The translations under genes and the position numbers were made by a program. 31,486 nt of DNA from a virus, in IMG/VR virus record IMGVR_UViG_3300042385_000144, positions 1 through 31,486 of that record, one strand, 5' to 3'. Positions 6,058 through 14,455 of the stretch are shown piece after piece. Position 1 is the first letter of the stretch, and every line of letters starts with the position of its first letter. The notes below the pieces were generated by a model. It was not told where the DNA came from and searched no databases. It was given only the letters and a program-made list of their open reading frames with translations.

Positions 6058-7689
6058 TTAGAGTTCGCTCTTAAGATTAGCGTGTGAATGACTAATCTTC
6101 TTTTGGAATGCTTCTTTTTCATCTGGCTTCATGCCGGCATACTTAGTCAAAAGCTTTGCTGCATGTTCGCCAGGGACATGATGTGAATCACCATGAGTGA
6201 AGTGGACTGTTTCACCACCACGCATTGATAACTTAGCACGTTGAAGCTGCTGCATGACATGCTGATTGGCTTCAATCTTTGGTTCAGGGATGACACCATT
6301 TCTTTGAAGTGCTTCAATCTTCTTCATATGCTCAGGATTATCATGCATCAACTTTTCTTTTGTTCTTGGGTTGATTGTGAAATCCTTGCCACCGGCCTTC
6401 TTAGGACGGCCACGTGCTTCATCCAGAGTATCAATATTCAGCGAATCAACGAAGTCTTGTTCTTCCTTGGTCAGCTTATTAACTGCTCTCGAGATGCCCT
6501 TTTCGCGCTTGCCCATGTCCTTGAAGTTCTTGCTTGACTTTTCGTCAGCAGCAATCTTCAGACCAGCAGTAACACCTTGACTGCCCATTTTTGTGGCAGC
6601 CTTATTGATATAACGACCCATTGTTCCCTTTGAAAGTTCATCAATCTGTTCGGCTTCTTCATTGGTAGCTGCTACCTTAGGTGCTTCCATTCCATATTTG
6701 CCAGGATTCAATTTTTTAGTTGCAAGCTTTCTACCAGCATCCCGGTTCTTGTCACCTTTAAAAGTGCCACGCTGTTGATATGTGTCTAAGATTCCCCCGG
6801 GCTTCTTTGAGAGCTCATCAATCTGATCAGCTTCTTCTTTAACAGTAAATGACTTACCGATGATCTTTCCAGCTCTTTCGGCTCCCTTCATTTTATTACC
6901 TAGGAGTCTACCAGCTTCCTTTCGATCACCAGGATTATACCGAGTAGCTCTAGCTGAACGTTCTACAGCTGTTTCTCTAGGTGCAAACGATTTACTTAGG
7001 TAATCCATTGCTTTCTTTGCAGATGTTTCATCAAGATCTTCAGCTTCTTCTTTAATATTAATTCTTTTATTCTTACCATGATGCCATCTAATGCCAGATT
7101 TCCATTCATCAGCCGAAATACCCTTTGGGTGCTTTTCACTTTTCTTTGAACCGTGCATCTGAGAATGGGTATACCAACCATCATCCTCTTCATCGAGCAT
7201 ATTCTTGCCCAACTTAGTACGTACTGCTTTAGCCAACTTTGATGCATCGACACCAAAATCATTGGCAGCCGAACGAACGTGACTCTTACGAATGTTATCA
7301 CCATAACGCTTTTGAAGATGGGCAACGATCTTTGCAGTTTCATCGATCTGTTCAGGTGTATCGCACTGCCCGCAGCATTCAGGAGTTCCGCAATTATTAT
7401 GCTCAGTTTCTTCATTGGCTTTATCACTCATTGCCTTCTTCGCAAGATGTTTGGCAACATTTTTAATAATATTTCCATATTTGTCTTTGCGAACACCTGG
7501 CTTATCGTATGGACCTTCAAAAGGAACATCATTGTGGCTAGATTCCTTAACGCCGTTAGGTTCTTTCTTTTCCTTGGCTTCACGCTCACGCTTCAGTGTG
7601 TCGCCTAATGCAGTTGCCTCACCAAGAACACCTGAAACGGCATTCAGAAGACTGGCTGTAAATTGTGTTGATAGTTTCTTAGTAAACAT
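6058..7689 (-). CDS. Large internal-type protein with repeated IDE/LDE sites
   Basis: 543 aa, highly charged, with no globular enzyme motif. Short modules are separated by linkers of the form EEA-D/E-Q-I-D-E-LSK. I/L-D-E sites occur at about residues 115-117 (QIDE), 165-167 (LDE), 219-221 (LDE), 290-292, 349-351 and 422-424. There is a Cys cluster at 100-109 (C-GTPE-CC-GQ-C). The C-terminal module (GGETVHFTHGDSHHVPGEHA) is common in marine phage proteins. The N-terminal helix ends in VLGE. The pattern suggests a head-core polyprotein cut by a prohead protease (inference). AGGAGCAGAAGA precedes the start. It lies between the 195-aa gene and a late promoter. Confidence 0.8.
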   Translation of the reverse strand: MFTKKLSTQFTASLLNAVSGVLGEATALGDTLKREREAKEKKEPNGVKESSHNDVPFEGPYDKPGVRKDKYGNIIKNVAKHLAKKAMSDKANEETEHNNCGTPECCGQCDTPEQIDETAKIVAHLQKRYGDNIRKSHVRSAANDFGVDASKLAKAVRTKLGKNMLDEEDDGWYTHSQMHGSKKSEKHPKGISADEWKSGIRWHHGKNKRINIKEEAEDLDETSAKKAMDYLSKSFAPRETAVERSARATRYNPGDRKEAGRLLGNKMKGAERAGKIIGKSFTVKEEADQIDELSKKPGGILDTYQQRGTFKGDKNRDAGRKLATKKLNPGKYGMEAPKVAATNEEAEQIDELSKGTMGRYINKAATKMGSQGVTAGLKIAADEKSSKNFKDMGKREKGISRAVNKLTKEEQDFVDSLNIDTLDEARGRPKKAGGKDFTINPRTKEKLMHDNPEHMKKIEALQRNGVIPEPKIEANQHVMQQLQRAKLSMRGGETVHFTHGDSHHVPGEHAAKLLTKYAGMKPDEKEAFQKKISHSHANLKSEL

Positions 7690-7704
7690 TCTTCTGCTCC
7701 TATT

Positions 7705-8292
7705 TCAGTCGTTATCGATAAGTTTAAGTTTACGTTGTGCTGCTTTTGATCTTTTGATCAAATAGTTCTTTACATTATCTACATCGCGATCGCCCTGTGG
7801 TCCTGCAATCGGATCTGGTTTATTGCCAGATGGAGGACTGCGGAATCGCGGATCATCTGCTGGATGGTAGTCAGGACCAACTTCCTTTGTCTCATCCTTA
7901 AAATACTTTTTCAGATCATTATAATGGTCGTTTACAATCTTATCTATCTTAACAGATTGGTCCATACTGGCGGCTAGTGGTTTAAGTTTACCAACCAATT
8001 CCTCGGCTTTATCTAGATCAGCCTGTGATGCAGATTCTGCGGCAATGATATCTTTATGCAGATCAAATAGTTTATCAAGATGAATAGCAGTTTGTTCGGC
8101 CGAGTTTGTATCTGTTTCTTTTGGTAGATCGGCGAATATAATCTGAGCATCAGGTGACATATCAAAGGTCTTAGTTGTATAAGACCCGACAGCAATCTGA
8201 TCATTCTGGTCGGATTCCTTGCCAAGCAGATGCTTAGGCTGGAGTCCTTCCAGAACGTCTCTGATCTTAGATTCTACCGATCTGTAGTTCAT
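7705..8292 (-). CDS. Hypothetical virion-region protein (195 aa)
   Basis: Soluble, acidic to neutral and mostly helical. The N-terminus is MNYRSVESKIRDVLEGL. A central helical pair (LDKLFDLHKDIIAAE, then LDKAEELVGKLKPLAAS) is followed by a proline-rich linker (RFRSPPSGNKPDPIAGP) and a basic tail. I do not recognise a family. The start overlaps the Dps-like stop (ATGA). A structural or internal role is likely from context. Confidence 0.7.
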   Translation of the reverse strand: MNYRSVESKIRDVLEGLQPKHLLGKESDQNDQIAVGSYTTKTFDMSPDAQIIFADLPKETDTNSAEQTAIHLDKLFDLHKDIIAAESASQADLDKAEELVGKLKPLAASMDQSVKIDKIVNDHYNDLKKYFKDETKEVGPDYHPADDPRFRSPPSGNKPDPIAGPQGDRDVDNVKNYLIKRSKAAQRKLKLIDND

Positions 8293-8723
8293 TTCAGTGT
8301 TGACCTAAGCATCCAGTCATGCTTCTTGTGTGCATCAAGACGATCTTCTAAGAAGTTGACGAGGCCATTCTGTTCATATGTATCAGCCATGTCACGTGCC
8401 ATCTTAAGAGATGCATATACCTTCATGTTATCGGCATAAAGTGTAGCAACCATCTGCGATGCACCAATTACAAGAACTTCATCTTCAATGTTAGATAGTT
8501 CAGCAAATCTACGAAATGCTCCAGGAGCATATGCACCAGCCGCACGAATCTCTTCAGCAAACCGATCGATTGCACCACCGACCTCTTCATAAATGTTACC
8601 GAAAAACTCGTGGTACATAGGGAACATAGGCCCCTCTACATTCCAGTGATAGTTCTGTGCCTTCACATAAAAGGCATAGGTATCTGCAAATGCTACCTTA
8701 AGTGGGTTTGTAATCTCTTCCAT
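8289..8723 (-). CDS. Dps-like ferritin (DNA protection during starvation family)
   Basis: 144 aa, the size of a minimal Dps four-helix bundle. The ferroxidase signature is intact: H26 (NYHWNV), H38 (MYHEFF), D53 and E57 (GAIDRFAEE), with the 12/15/4 spacing of E. coli Dps. Dps dodecamers oxidise Fe(II) with hydrogen peroxide and can bind DNA. The start at 8723 is chosen because its ATG overlaps the previous stop (TAATG). It is embedded among head-type genes rather than early genes, so it could protect or compact phage DNA, or be packaged. The N-terminal basic DNA-binding tail of E. coli Dps is missing. Confidence 0.88.
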   Translation of the reverse strand: MEEITNPLKVAFADTYAFYVKAQNYHWNVEGPMFPMYHEFFGNIYEEVGGAIDRFAEEIRAAGAYAPGAFRRFAELSNIEDEVLVIGASQMVATLYADNMKVYASLKMARDMADTYEQNGLVNFLEDRLDAHKKHDWMLRSTLK

Positions 8724-9028
8724 TAGTTGCACTTCCATCTTCTTAATGACATTGCTTTGCGAGTTGGTCTGCCTTTTTCATCCTTCATAGGACCTTTCAT
8801 ACCACCCATACGTGCACAGAAGGACTTACGTCTTCCAGCAGCTTTAGATCCCGGCGCTACTTTACCTGTAACTGCAGTCTGTAGATTCGATCCTGGATTC
8901 TTAGCACGGAATGCCTTGACTCCTTTGCTAGTCATCCCTGCGCCTTTTTCAGTCGCAATGAAATGCCCCTTAGAATCTTCACCGCGTTCAGTGATGAATC
9001 TCTTGAACCCTACAATACTATTTTCCAT
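8723..9028 (-). CDS. Conserved basic phage protein with FKRFITE N-terminus (101 aa)
   Basis: From the ATG at 9028 it reads MENSIVGFKRFITERGEDSK, then a Gly/Lys-rich region and a conserved C-terminal block with RRKSFCARMGGMKG and LRRWKC. I recognise this block from many marine phage proteins annotated only as a domain of unknown function (possibly DUF6321). The RKSFCARM...RRWKC pairing, with two Cys and many basic residues, suggests nucleic acid or metal binding. The opening FKRF-ITE segment matches the proposed head-targeting and cleavage signal. The start overlaps the 590-aa gene by 11 nt. Confidence 0.75.
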   Translation of the reverse strand: MENSIVGFKRFITERGEDSKGHFIATEKGAGMTSKGVKAFRAKNPGSNLQTAVTGKVAPGSKAAGRRKSFCARMGGMKGPMKDEKGRPTRKAMSLRRWKCN

Positions 9029-10790
9029 CGTGCTCATCCGTATCTGCATCTGGATATTCTGGGACATCAATGATCTTCTTGCCGGTTTTTCTCATCATCG
9101 TTGATGCTTTGCCGTACGAACCATCTTTATGGCGACGGGGTGGGAGATACACTGGTCTCTTATCGGCTGCAACTACATCCTCTTCAATCTCCTCCATCTG
9201 TTTTATAACATCAGGATGGAGTTCAAACCCGGTCTTGATCTTGATACCACAGTCTGCAGCTGACAGGGTCACACCGATGCCAGATGTCCATGCCATGGTG
9301 AATGATTCATCCAATGAAGACTTTTGACCTGGTGTATCCTTCTTGTACTTCTTGACAAGTGAATCAGTACCAATCTCACGATCGGCTGCTGTATCTTCTC
9401 CGAAGGCATGCTTTTCTGCCGACTTCTTAAAGTCTTTGCCAAAATACTTTATCTTGCCCCACTTAGTAGATGCCTTGAAGCCTTTTTGTTCACCAGTATG
9501 TGGGTGATGATATGGCTCTACATATGCCTTACCAGGAGCACGTGCTTCATCAATGATCTTCTTTTGAATCTCAGCCTGTTTAGCTTTAACTGCCTGGTCA
9601 GCAGGTAGACGATCTACTAGTTCGATCTTCTTACGCTTTTCTGTAGCTACAGATTCTTGAGCACTCTTGAAGTTCTGTGTAGTAGGTGCACCTTCAGATC
9701 CTGGTTTACGCATACGTTCACCAGAACCGGCTTTAATTCTTTTACGCTTGGCATGGATATTATCCCACAATCCACGCTTTTCTTGGATCTCTAAGAATGA
9801 TGCAAATGACTCATCTAGTACAGCATCGATATTCTTATCTTCACGAATGTCTGCATCCATATGCCATGCCTTGCCCTTGGCAATGTAGGAGTTAACTCGT
9901 GTAAATGCATATTGTTCTTGACTCATTTTTTTGGATGAGTTCCAGTCATATTCACCACGCTCAAATACTTCCTTGAGTGTTGAGAACATGATACCAGTTT
10001 TATCTGACTTCTTAAGTAGTGTTTCTGTAATTGCATCCTCAGGCAGGACTACAGCCAACATCTTTCTAAGTTGTTCACCCATAGGGTCGTTATTATTTTT
10101 AAACTGTTCTATTGTATTCTCAATAATAGCAATCAATGATGTAGTATCTTGACTGTTTAAACTATTGAATAACTCTGACATTTCCTCTGTCACCTTGGGC
10201 ATGATGCCCTGTGCCTTAGGATTCTGTGTCGATAGATCCTTGAGTGGTGCACCGTCACGGAATGACTTAAGTCTCTCGAACTCTGCCTTGCGGATACGAG
10301 GAATTAGACGTGCAGCGATCTTTTGGATCAGCTTCGTCTTCTTTGACACTGCGGTATCTACTTGAATCTTTTCCGTCGTTGATAGCTCTGCGTAAGGTGT
10401 TCCCTTGCGAGCTGCAAATCTCTTCTTGACAATAGCACGGGCATGTGCCATAGCTCTTTGTTCAATCTTACCAGCCGGTGCTAACTTTGTTTTAGCAATC
10501 TCGCGTGCTCTCTCCATTGAGGTTTCACGAGCACGAAGCTGACGAGAACGTTTTTGACGCTGTGGTAATGTCAAGGCTTTACGCTCTTGAATTACAGGTG
10601 CGGTTAGATCTACGGAATCCTCTTTGCGTATTTTTAACTGGTTGCCATCGGTACTCACGTCATTTAGCTGAGGATTGATGTCGATACCATCTAATGGCTT
10701 GCCAGTTGCAGATTTCCCAGAAGGCTTCTTGAGGTTTTTCTCAGGTGCTTTATCCGGTACAGTCTTGTCGTTTACTTCTTTATCTTCCAT
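9018..10790 (-). CDS. Large virion/internal-type protein (590 aa)
   Basis: A very basic N-terminal half (residues 70-180, with QRQKRSRQLRARETSMERA and LIQKIAARLIPRIRKAEFER) resembles an Arg/Lys-rich domain common in T4-like marine phage virion-region proteins. Residues 280-310 (YDWNSSKKMSQEQYAFTRVN) are also a shared phage motif. Residues 325-370 contain LDESFASFLEIQEKRGLWDN followed by KPGSEGAPT, a module seen in many phages. Further I/L-D-E sites are at 413-415 and 493-495. It could be an internal head or DNA-binding structural protein, possibly processed. A late promoter lies 62 nt upstream. Confidence 0.8.
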   Translation of the reverse strand: MEDKEVNDKTVPDKAPEKNLKKPSGKSATGKPLDGIDINPQLNDVSTDGNQLKIRKEDSVDLTAPVIQERKALTLPQRQKRSRQLRARETSMERAREIAKTKLAPAGKIEQRAMAHARAIVKKRFAARKGTPYAELSTTEKIQVDTAVSKKTKLIQKIAARLIPRIRKAEFERLKSFRDGAPLKDLSTQNPKAQGIMPKVTEEMSELFNSLNSQDTTSLIAIIENTIEQFKNNNDPMGEQLRKMLAVVLPEDAITETLLKKSDKTGIMFSTLKEVFERGEYDWNSSKKMSQEQYAFTRVNSYIAKGKAWHMDADIREDKNIDAVLDESFASFLEIQEKRGLWDNIHAKRKRIKAGSGERMRKPGSEGAPTTQNFKSAQESVATEKRKKIELVDRLPADQAVKAKQAEIQKKIIDEARAPGKAYVEPYHHPHTGEQKGFKASTKWGKIKYFGKDFKKSAEKHAFGEDTAADREIGTDSLVKKYKKDTPGQKSSLDESFTMAWTSGIGVTLSAADCGIKIKTGFELHPDVIKQMEEIEEDVVAADKRPVYLPPRRHKDGSYGKASTMMRKTGKKIIDVPEYPDADTDEHDGK

Positions 10791-10851
10791 CAGAGTTTCC
10801 CTTGGGCTTATCTGTTACACAAACGGGATTGCCGTAGCCTAACCGCAAATC

Positions 10852-10859
10852 TATTTATA
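10852..10859 (-). promoter_or_regulatory. T4-type late promoter TATAAATA
   Basis: TATAAATA on the minus strand in the 80-nt gap between the 546-aa and 590-aa genes, 62 nt before the 590-aa start. It would begin a late transcript covering the 590-aa, 101-aa, Dps, 195-aa and 543-aa genes. Confidence 0.75.
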
Positions 10860-10870
10860 ATTGTTGTAAT

Positions 10871-12511
10871 TTAGTCTTCAGTCCACATCGTGCCTATTGT
10901 AATTCTTGAGATCGCAGCTGGGCTTGTTGCAGCAAAAGTTATAATGCTACCAGCAGGTTCTGAAATCAAAAGACTTGAAATGTCGATGTTATCATATCCG
11001 TTCACACCTACAACAAAGACTGCTATAGGAGTTTCTGTTGCGATATTCAAAGTAGCAGCGGTACTTGATTGCGTAGTAATACTATTTAGTACATCACTAA
11101 AAACTAATGGAACGTTCTGGGTCGTAGTATCTTGAAACAGATATATTGTGACAGGATCTGTTGACTGAACACCGATCGATAACTTTTTAAGATTAATACT
11201 GTTTGTGTTAATCTTATTATTATATGTGTATGAATTTCTTAAGCTTAACACGTGGTGTAGATCGTCTTTAGCTAGGGATGTTTTATTTACTGCTCTTGAC
11301 CGAGACGATCTAGATAGATTTAATACACCTTCTATAGCCATCATCATCGATGCGCCGATGACTGTCAAGTTTGTAGTATTACCCTTATTTGTTACAGTAT
11401 ACCCTATTCTAAAAGATGGGTTATCAAGGTGGGGAGTTGTGTGTTGATTGGTGTAGTGTTGTCGGTGAAACATGATAATTTCACCTGTTGCCTGATCTTC
11501 TATGGCATAGTTGATAACACCAACACCAAGCCATCTAAAGCTTATCTGGAATACATTTAGTTTTGTTGTATCTAGATCCATTCCCGATGGGTTATTTGCA
11601 TCACCAGATCCATCTAGTGTATCCATATTAAAATCGGCTTGCTTGGTCCAATAATCTATTTGCGCAACACCAGCTTGTACTGTGGCAAACGTTCCAGCTG
11701 CAGGTGTACCTGTTCCTGTGCTAGTAAAACTGAACGCACCAGTCATGACGCTTGGGTTTATACCTCTAAAAATAACGACATTATCAACCTGTTCCGTATA
11801 CCATCCCGGATAACCGCCAACGCCATCAATAGCTATTTGTGCAGCACATGCGGTAGTTGTACCTGCAGTTATTGTAACGTTTTTCGCTACACCATTTAAG
11901 GTAACAACACCAGTCTGTGCTCCTGTAGGTGCTGTATTGATTGTGAGCTTATAGATAGGAACTTTACCACCGGTAGATCTTAGAACGCCAAAGTCAACAC
12001 CATCATATCCAACACACAGTGCTACTTCTGAATCGGTCAGACCAGCACGTTGTGTTGAGTTGGCTACACCTAATGTAAACCCGGCAGTAAATCTTGACAG
12101 CGATCCTTGGCCCGGCCGATATTTCATGTATTTTTTAGAAAGTATATGTGCATAACCGGTAGAAGAAGTACCACTCTGAACTCTAAACACAGTAGCAGTA
12201 TTATCTGTATTTGCACTTGCACCGGTGCCGCTGGCATATGTCGTCATATCTAAAGGATCGATGCCGTACAAGGCATCCAACTGTACGATAGGAGTTGGAG
12301 TTACTGACAACAACTCACCAAATGCACTTCTTGCAGCTGCACCCAAATCGGCAGTTACAACATTGGTACCACCAGATCCAGCAATTGAAACCGGGAATGG
12401 ATTTGTGCTTGATACAACAAGACCATTATTGCCATTCGCAATCATGTTGACTTCAAATAGTGTCTTAGCCTGTGCTTGAAATGCATTATTCCCAGTATTA
12501 AATTGAGCCAT
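10871..12511 (-). CDS. Virion structural protein (546 aa), tail or fibre type
   Basis: Beta-rich, Thr/Ala/Gly/Asn-rich protein without enzyme motifs. The N-terminus is FNTGNNAFQAQAKTLFEVNM. Middle segments such as YRPGQGSLSRFTAGF and IDYWTKQADFNMDTLDGSG are typical of capsid- or fibre-associated proteins of large myoviruses. The region around residues 300-385 (FRWLGVGVINYAIEDQATGEI) looks like a jelly-roll-type domain by pattern (inference). It is coupled to the nucleotidyltransferase upstream (TAATG). The exact place in the particle is unknown. Confidence 0.8.
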   Translation of the reverse strand: MAQFNTGNNAFQAQAKTLFEVNMIANGNNGLVVSSTNPFPVSIAGSGGTNVVTADLGAAARSAFGELLSVTPTPIVQLDALYGIDPLDMTTYASGTGASANTDNTATVFRVQSGTSSTGYAHILSKKYMKYRPGQGSLSRFTAGFTLGVANSTQRAGLTDSEVALCVGYDGVDFGVLRSTGGKVPIYKLTINTAPTGAQTGVVTLNGVAKNVTITAGTTTACAAQIAIDGVGGYPGWYTEQVDNVVIFRGINPSVMTGAFSFTSTGTGTPAAGTFATVQAGVAQIDYWTKQADFNMDTLDGSGDANNPSGMDLDTTKLNVFQISFRWLGVGVINYAIEDQATGEIIMFHRQHYTNQHTTPHLDNPSFRIGYTVTNKGNTTNLTVIGASMMMAIEGVLNLSRSSRSRAVNKTSLAKDDLHHVLSLRNSYTYNNKINTNSINLKKLSIGVQSTDPVTIYLFQDTTTQNVPLVFSDVLNSITTQSSTAATLNIATETPIAVFVVGVNGYDNIDISSLLISEPAGSIITFAATSPAAISRITIGTMWTED

Positions 12512-13122
12512 TAACCAATCCAGTTCTTAAATCTTACGATAAAGGATTCGTTTGTACCCATGCCTTTACGGACATCATGGTATAACTCATCCTTGTGTGC
12601 TTTGCTCATACCTGATGGTGCCATCTTGTGGAAAGATTCTTTATCACCGGCAGTAGCATGCTTACGCATTGTAGTACCCGAAGCAGACTCAATACCGCCA
12701 CCACCTTCCTTACGTTCACCACCTACAGACTTGACCTTGATGCTATTGAAGTTGTAGTGACCGTGCTTACCTTCTGCACCATTGTATCTATGCAATAGAT
12801 CGTGGAAATCTTTGACACGATCAGATCCAACATGCATCGTTACATGAGTATACCCAGCTTTATGTAGTTTAGACATATGATGTAGTAGTGTAGGTGCATC
12901 CTTGCCCATAGCCTCTACATGAGAACCAGGCACGGCACGTTTAAGATGCTTGACCTTCTGTTCAGGAGTCAGTGGATTCTTCTTAGCATCATGTGTACCG
13001 GTAGTCAGGATCTTATGATCGGCACCTTCCTTCTTGGCGGCATCCATCACATGCTTGACAACCATGGCATGACCAGCATGCACAGGATTGAATCTGCCTT
13101 GGGTTATATGGATTGACTTCAT
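12511..13122 (-). CDS. HxGH nucleotidyltransferase (cytidylyltransferase-like fold)
   Basis: 203 aa of the HIGH-superfamily Rossmann nucleotidyltransferases. The nucleotide-binding motif is GRFNPVHAGHAMV (H15-A-G-H18), and the second conserved motif is SASGTTMR (residues 146-153). Relatives transfer NMP to small phosphorylated substrates (NMN, pantetheine phosphate, glycerol phosphate, sugars). The substrate here cannot be read. An NMN adenylyltransferase role would fit NAD supply or nucleic-acid ligation chemistry. It ends TNESFIVRFKNWIG, an FK-containing tail. ATGA overlap with the KxDG gene and TAATG with the 546-aa gene place it in the late block. Confidence 0.85.
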   Translation of the reverse strand: MKSIHITQGRFNPVHAGHAMVVKHVMDAAKKEGADHKILTTGTHDAKKNPLTPEQKVKHLKRAVPGSHVEAMGKDAPTLLHHMSKLHKAGYTHVTMHVGSDRVKDFHDLLHRYNGAEGKHGHYNFNSIKVKSVGGERKEGGGGIESASGTTMRKHATAGDKESFHKMAPSGMSKAHKDELYHDVRKGMGTNESFIVRFKNWIG

Positions 13123-14288
13123 AGTGATTTATCCTTATTGAAGTTCGCAGCCGAGAACTCGCGACGATCAACAAACTTAGTAGGACGATTGTGTCTTACT
13201 GCAACAAATCCCTCTGGCTTTGTTTTCTTACCATTAATTGTGTGTTCAAATTCAGAATTAGATGACAGCGTATTGGTTAATACATTCTTAGCCTTCTGAA
13301 GATGACGGTGCATCTGAAGAATACGATTGAAACCTTGGCGATTCTTTTGTACGTGATCTAAGTCTGCTTGGGCCAACGCAGTCTTTTGCGCCTTAGCCTT
13401 ATCAGACTTTACGGTATCAATCTTCTTTTGATGAGATGCAGCCAAATGTTGGTTATAACCACTGATACTAGGATTGGTGCCATTGCGAATCGTGCTATTG
13501 ATGTACGTCTTCAATGGAAGTTGATGTTGACCAACTGCACCAAATGCATCTTCCTTGGTCGCCTTATGCAACGTTGCTGCAGCTTTCATATGCTTAGCGA
13601 ACTTTTGCTGATCCTTTGGATCATAATCCATCTTATCAAGAGGGTGTTCAGTAGAGATCAGATGGACATCTTTGTGCTTTTTAAATGATTTTAATTCAGG
13701 TGCATATTGCGCTTTCATATCCTGCATGGTCTTACCCTTGTATGCAGTATGAACAGCAACACCAATGTGAGAATTTAATGCGGCCTTGCCATGTTCCGAG
13801 TTCTTATCTGCACCATATGTGATCGTATTTGGCGTAAACTTTACCTTGCTACCATGGACCTGAACATCACCCTTAGTATGCATGATGTCACCTTGGTAGA
13901 CACCCTTCTTAGGAGTCGTCTTAGGCAGGTGTTCCAGTGCAGCCTTCAGCTTCTCTACAAGACCAGGAGCGTGTCCATGGTTCTTCTCAATATCTTCAGG
14001 CGTGTAGTTGATCTTGGGATTCTTGTTGAATGCAGACTTAGTAGCAACGAAGAACTTACCATTCTCAGGATTAGTACCAAAGATAACCGAAGGCGAACCA
14101 TCATACTTCATGGTCACCTTGGTTGCATTCTCCTTGCCGGTTAGGCGGTCATGCACATCCTTCAGGTTATGGTAAGCATGTGAGAAACCAGCCGAACCAC
14201 CATGAATCACGTGGTCTTCGGCGTGTTCGAGATGCTTAAGCTTCTCTTCACTGGCTTCTTCTGCTAGGAAATCTTTAAATGTGGTCAT
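13119..14288 (-). CDS. KxDG nucleotidyltransferase / RNA-ligase-like protein
   Basis: 389 aa. Residues 61-66 are KYDGSP, the covalent nucleotidyltransferase motif I of DNA/RNA ligases and capping enzymes. It is followed by GKFFVATKSAF (motif Ia-like), GVYQGDIM and a KVKF segment possibly equivalent to motif V. I recognise the family from T4-like marine phages, usually annotated as unknown function (possibly DUF6267). Ligase activity is inferred from the motifs, not established. The start MTTFKDFLAEEASEE is a close match to T4 internal-protein targeting peptides with an L-x-E cleavage site, which suggests packaging in the head. The start overlaps the 55-aa stop (TAATG). Confidence 0.82.
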   Translation of the reverse strand: MTTFKDFLAEEASEEKLKHLEHAEDHVIHGGSAGFSHAYHNLKDVHDRLTGKENATKVTMKYDGSPSVIFGTNPENGKFFVATKSAFNKNPKINYTPEDIEKNHGHAPGLVEKLKAALEHLPKTTPKKGVYQGDIMHTKGDVQVHGSKVKFTPNTITYGADKNSEHGKAALNSHIGVAVHTAYKGKTMQDMKAQYAPELKSFKKHKDVHLISTEHPLDKMDYDPKDQQKFAKHMKAAATLHKATKEDAFGAVGQHQLPLKTYINSTIRNGTNPSISGYNQHLAASHQKKIDTVKSDKAKAQKTALAQADLDHVQKNRQGFNRILQMHRHLQKAKNVLTNTLSSNSEFEHTINGKKTKPEGFVAVRHNRPTKFVDRREFSAANFNKDKSL

Positions 14289-14455
14289 TATGGGTTTCTC
14301 TTCATGCGATGCTTTTTAATTACATCAATAGCTTGTTTAATAGTCCTTTTTAAAAGTTTTCCTTCACCAGCTATAAGACGGATGTCTTGCATAGTAATAG
14401 GATTGCCCTTGTGGTCTACATGCTGTTCAGAGACAAAATGTTTAAATGTTTTCAT
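14288..14455 (-). CDS. 55-aa protein with MKTFKHFVSE N-terminus
   Basis: Begins MKTFKHFVSEQHVDHKG and is basic in its second half (GKLLKRTIKQAIDVIKKHRM). No domain is recognised. The first ten residues match the T4 internal-protein leader type (MKTYQEFIAE in IPI/IPIII as I recall) with V-S-E at the expected cleavage position. After cleavage a 45-residue basic peptide would remain. The start overlaps the HAD stop (ATGA) and the stop overlaps the next start (TAATG), so it is firmly within this operon. Confidence 0.72.
   Translation of the reverse strand: MKTFKHFVSEQHVDHKGNPITMQDIRLIAGEGKLLKRTIKQAIDVIKKHRMKRNP

Noticed and set aside
7705-12511. Long plus-strand frames opposite the virion genes
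   Set aside because: They mirror the minus-strand codon pattern, lack ribosome sites and cross well-supported genes. None has a recognisable motif.
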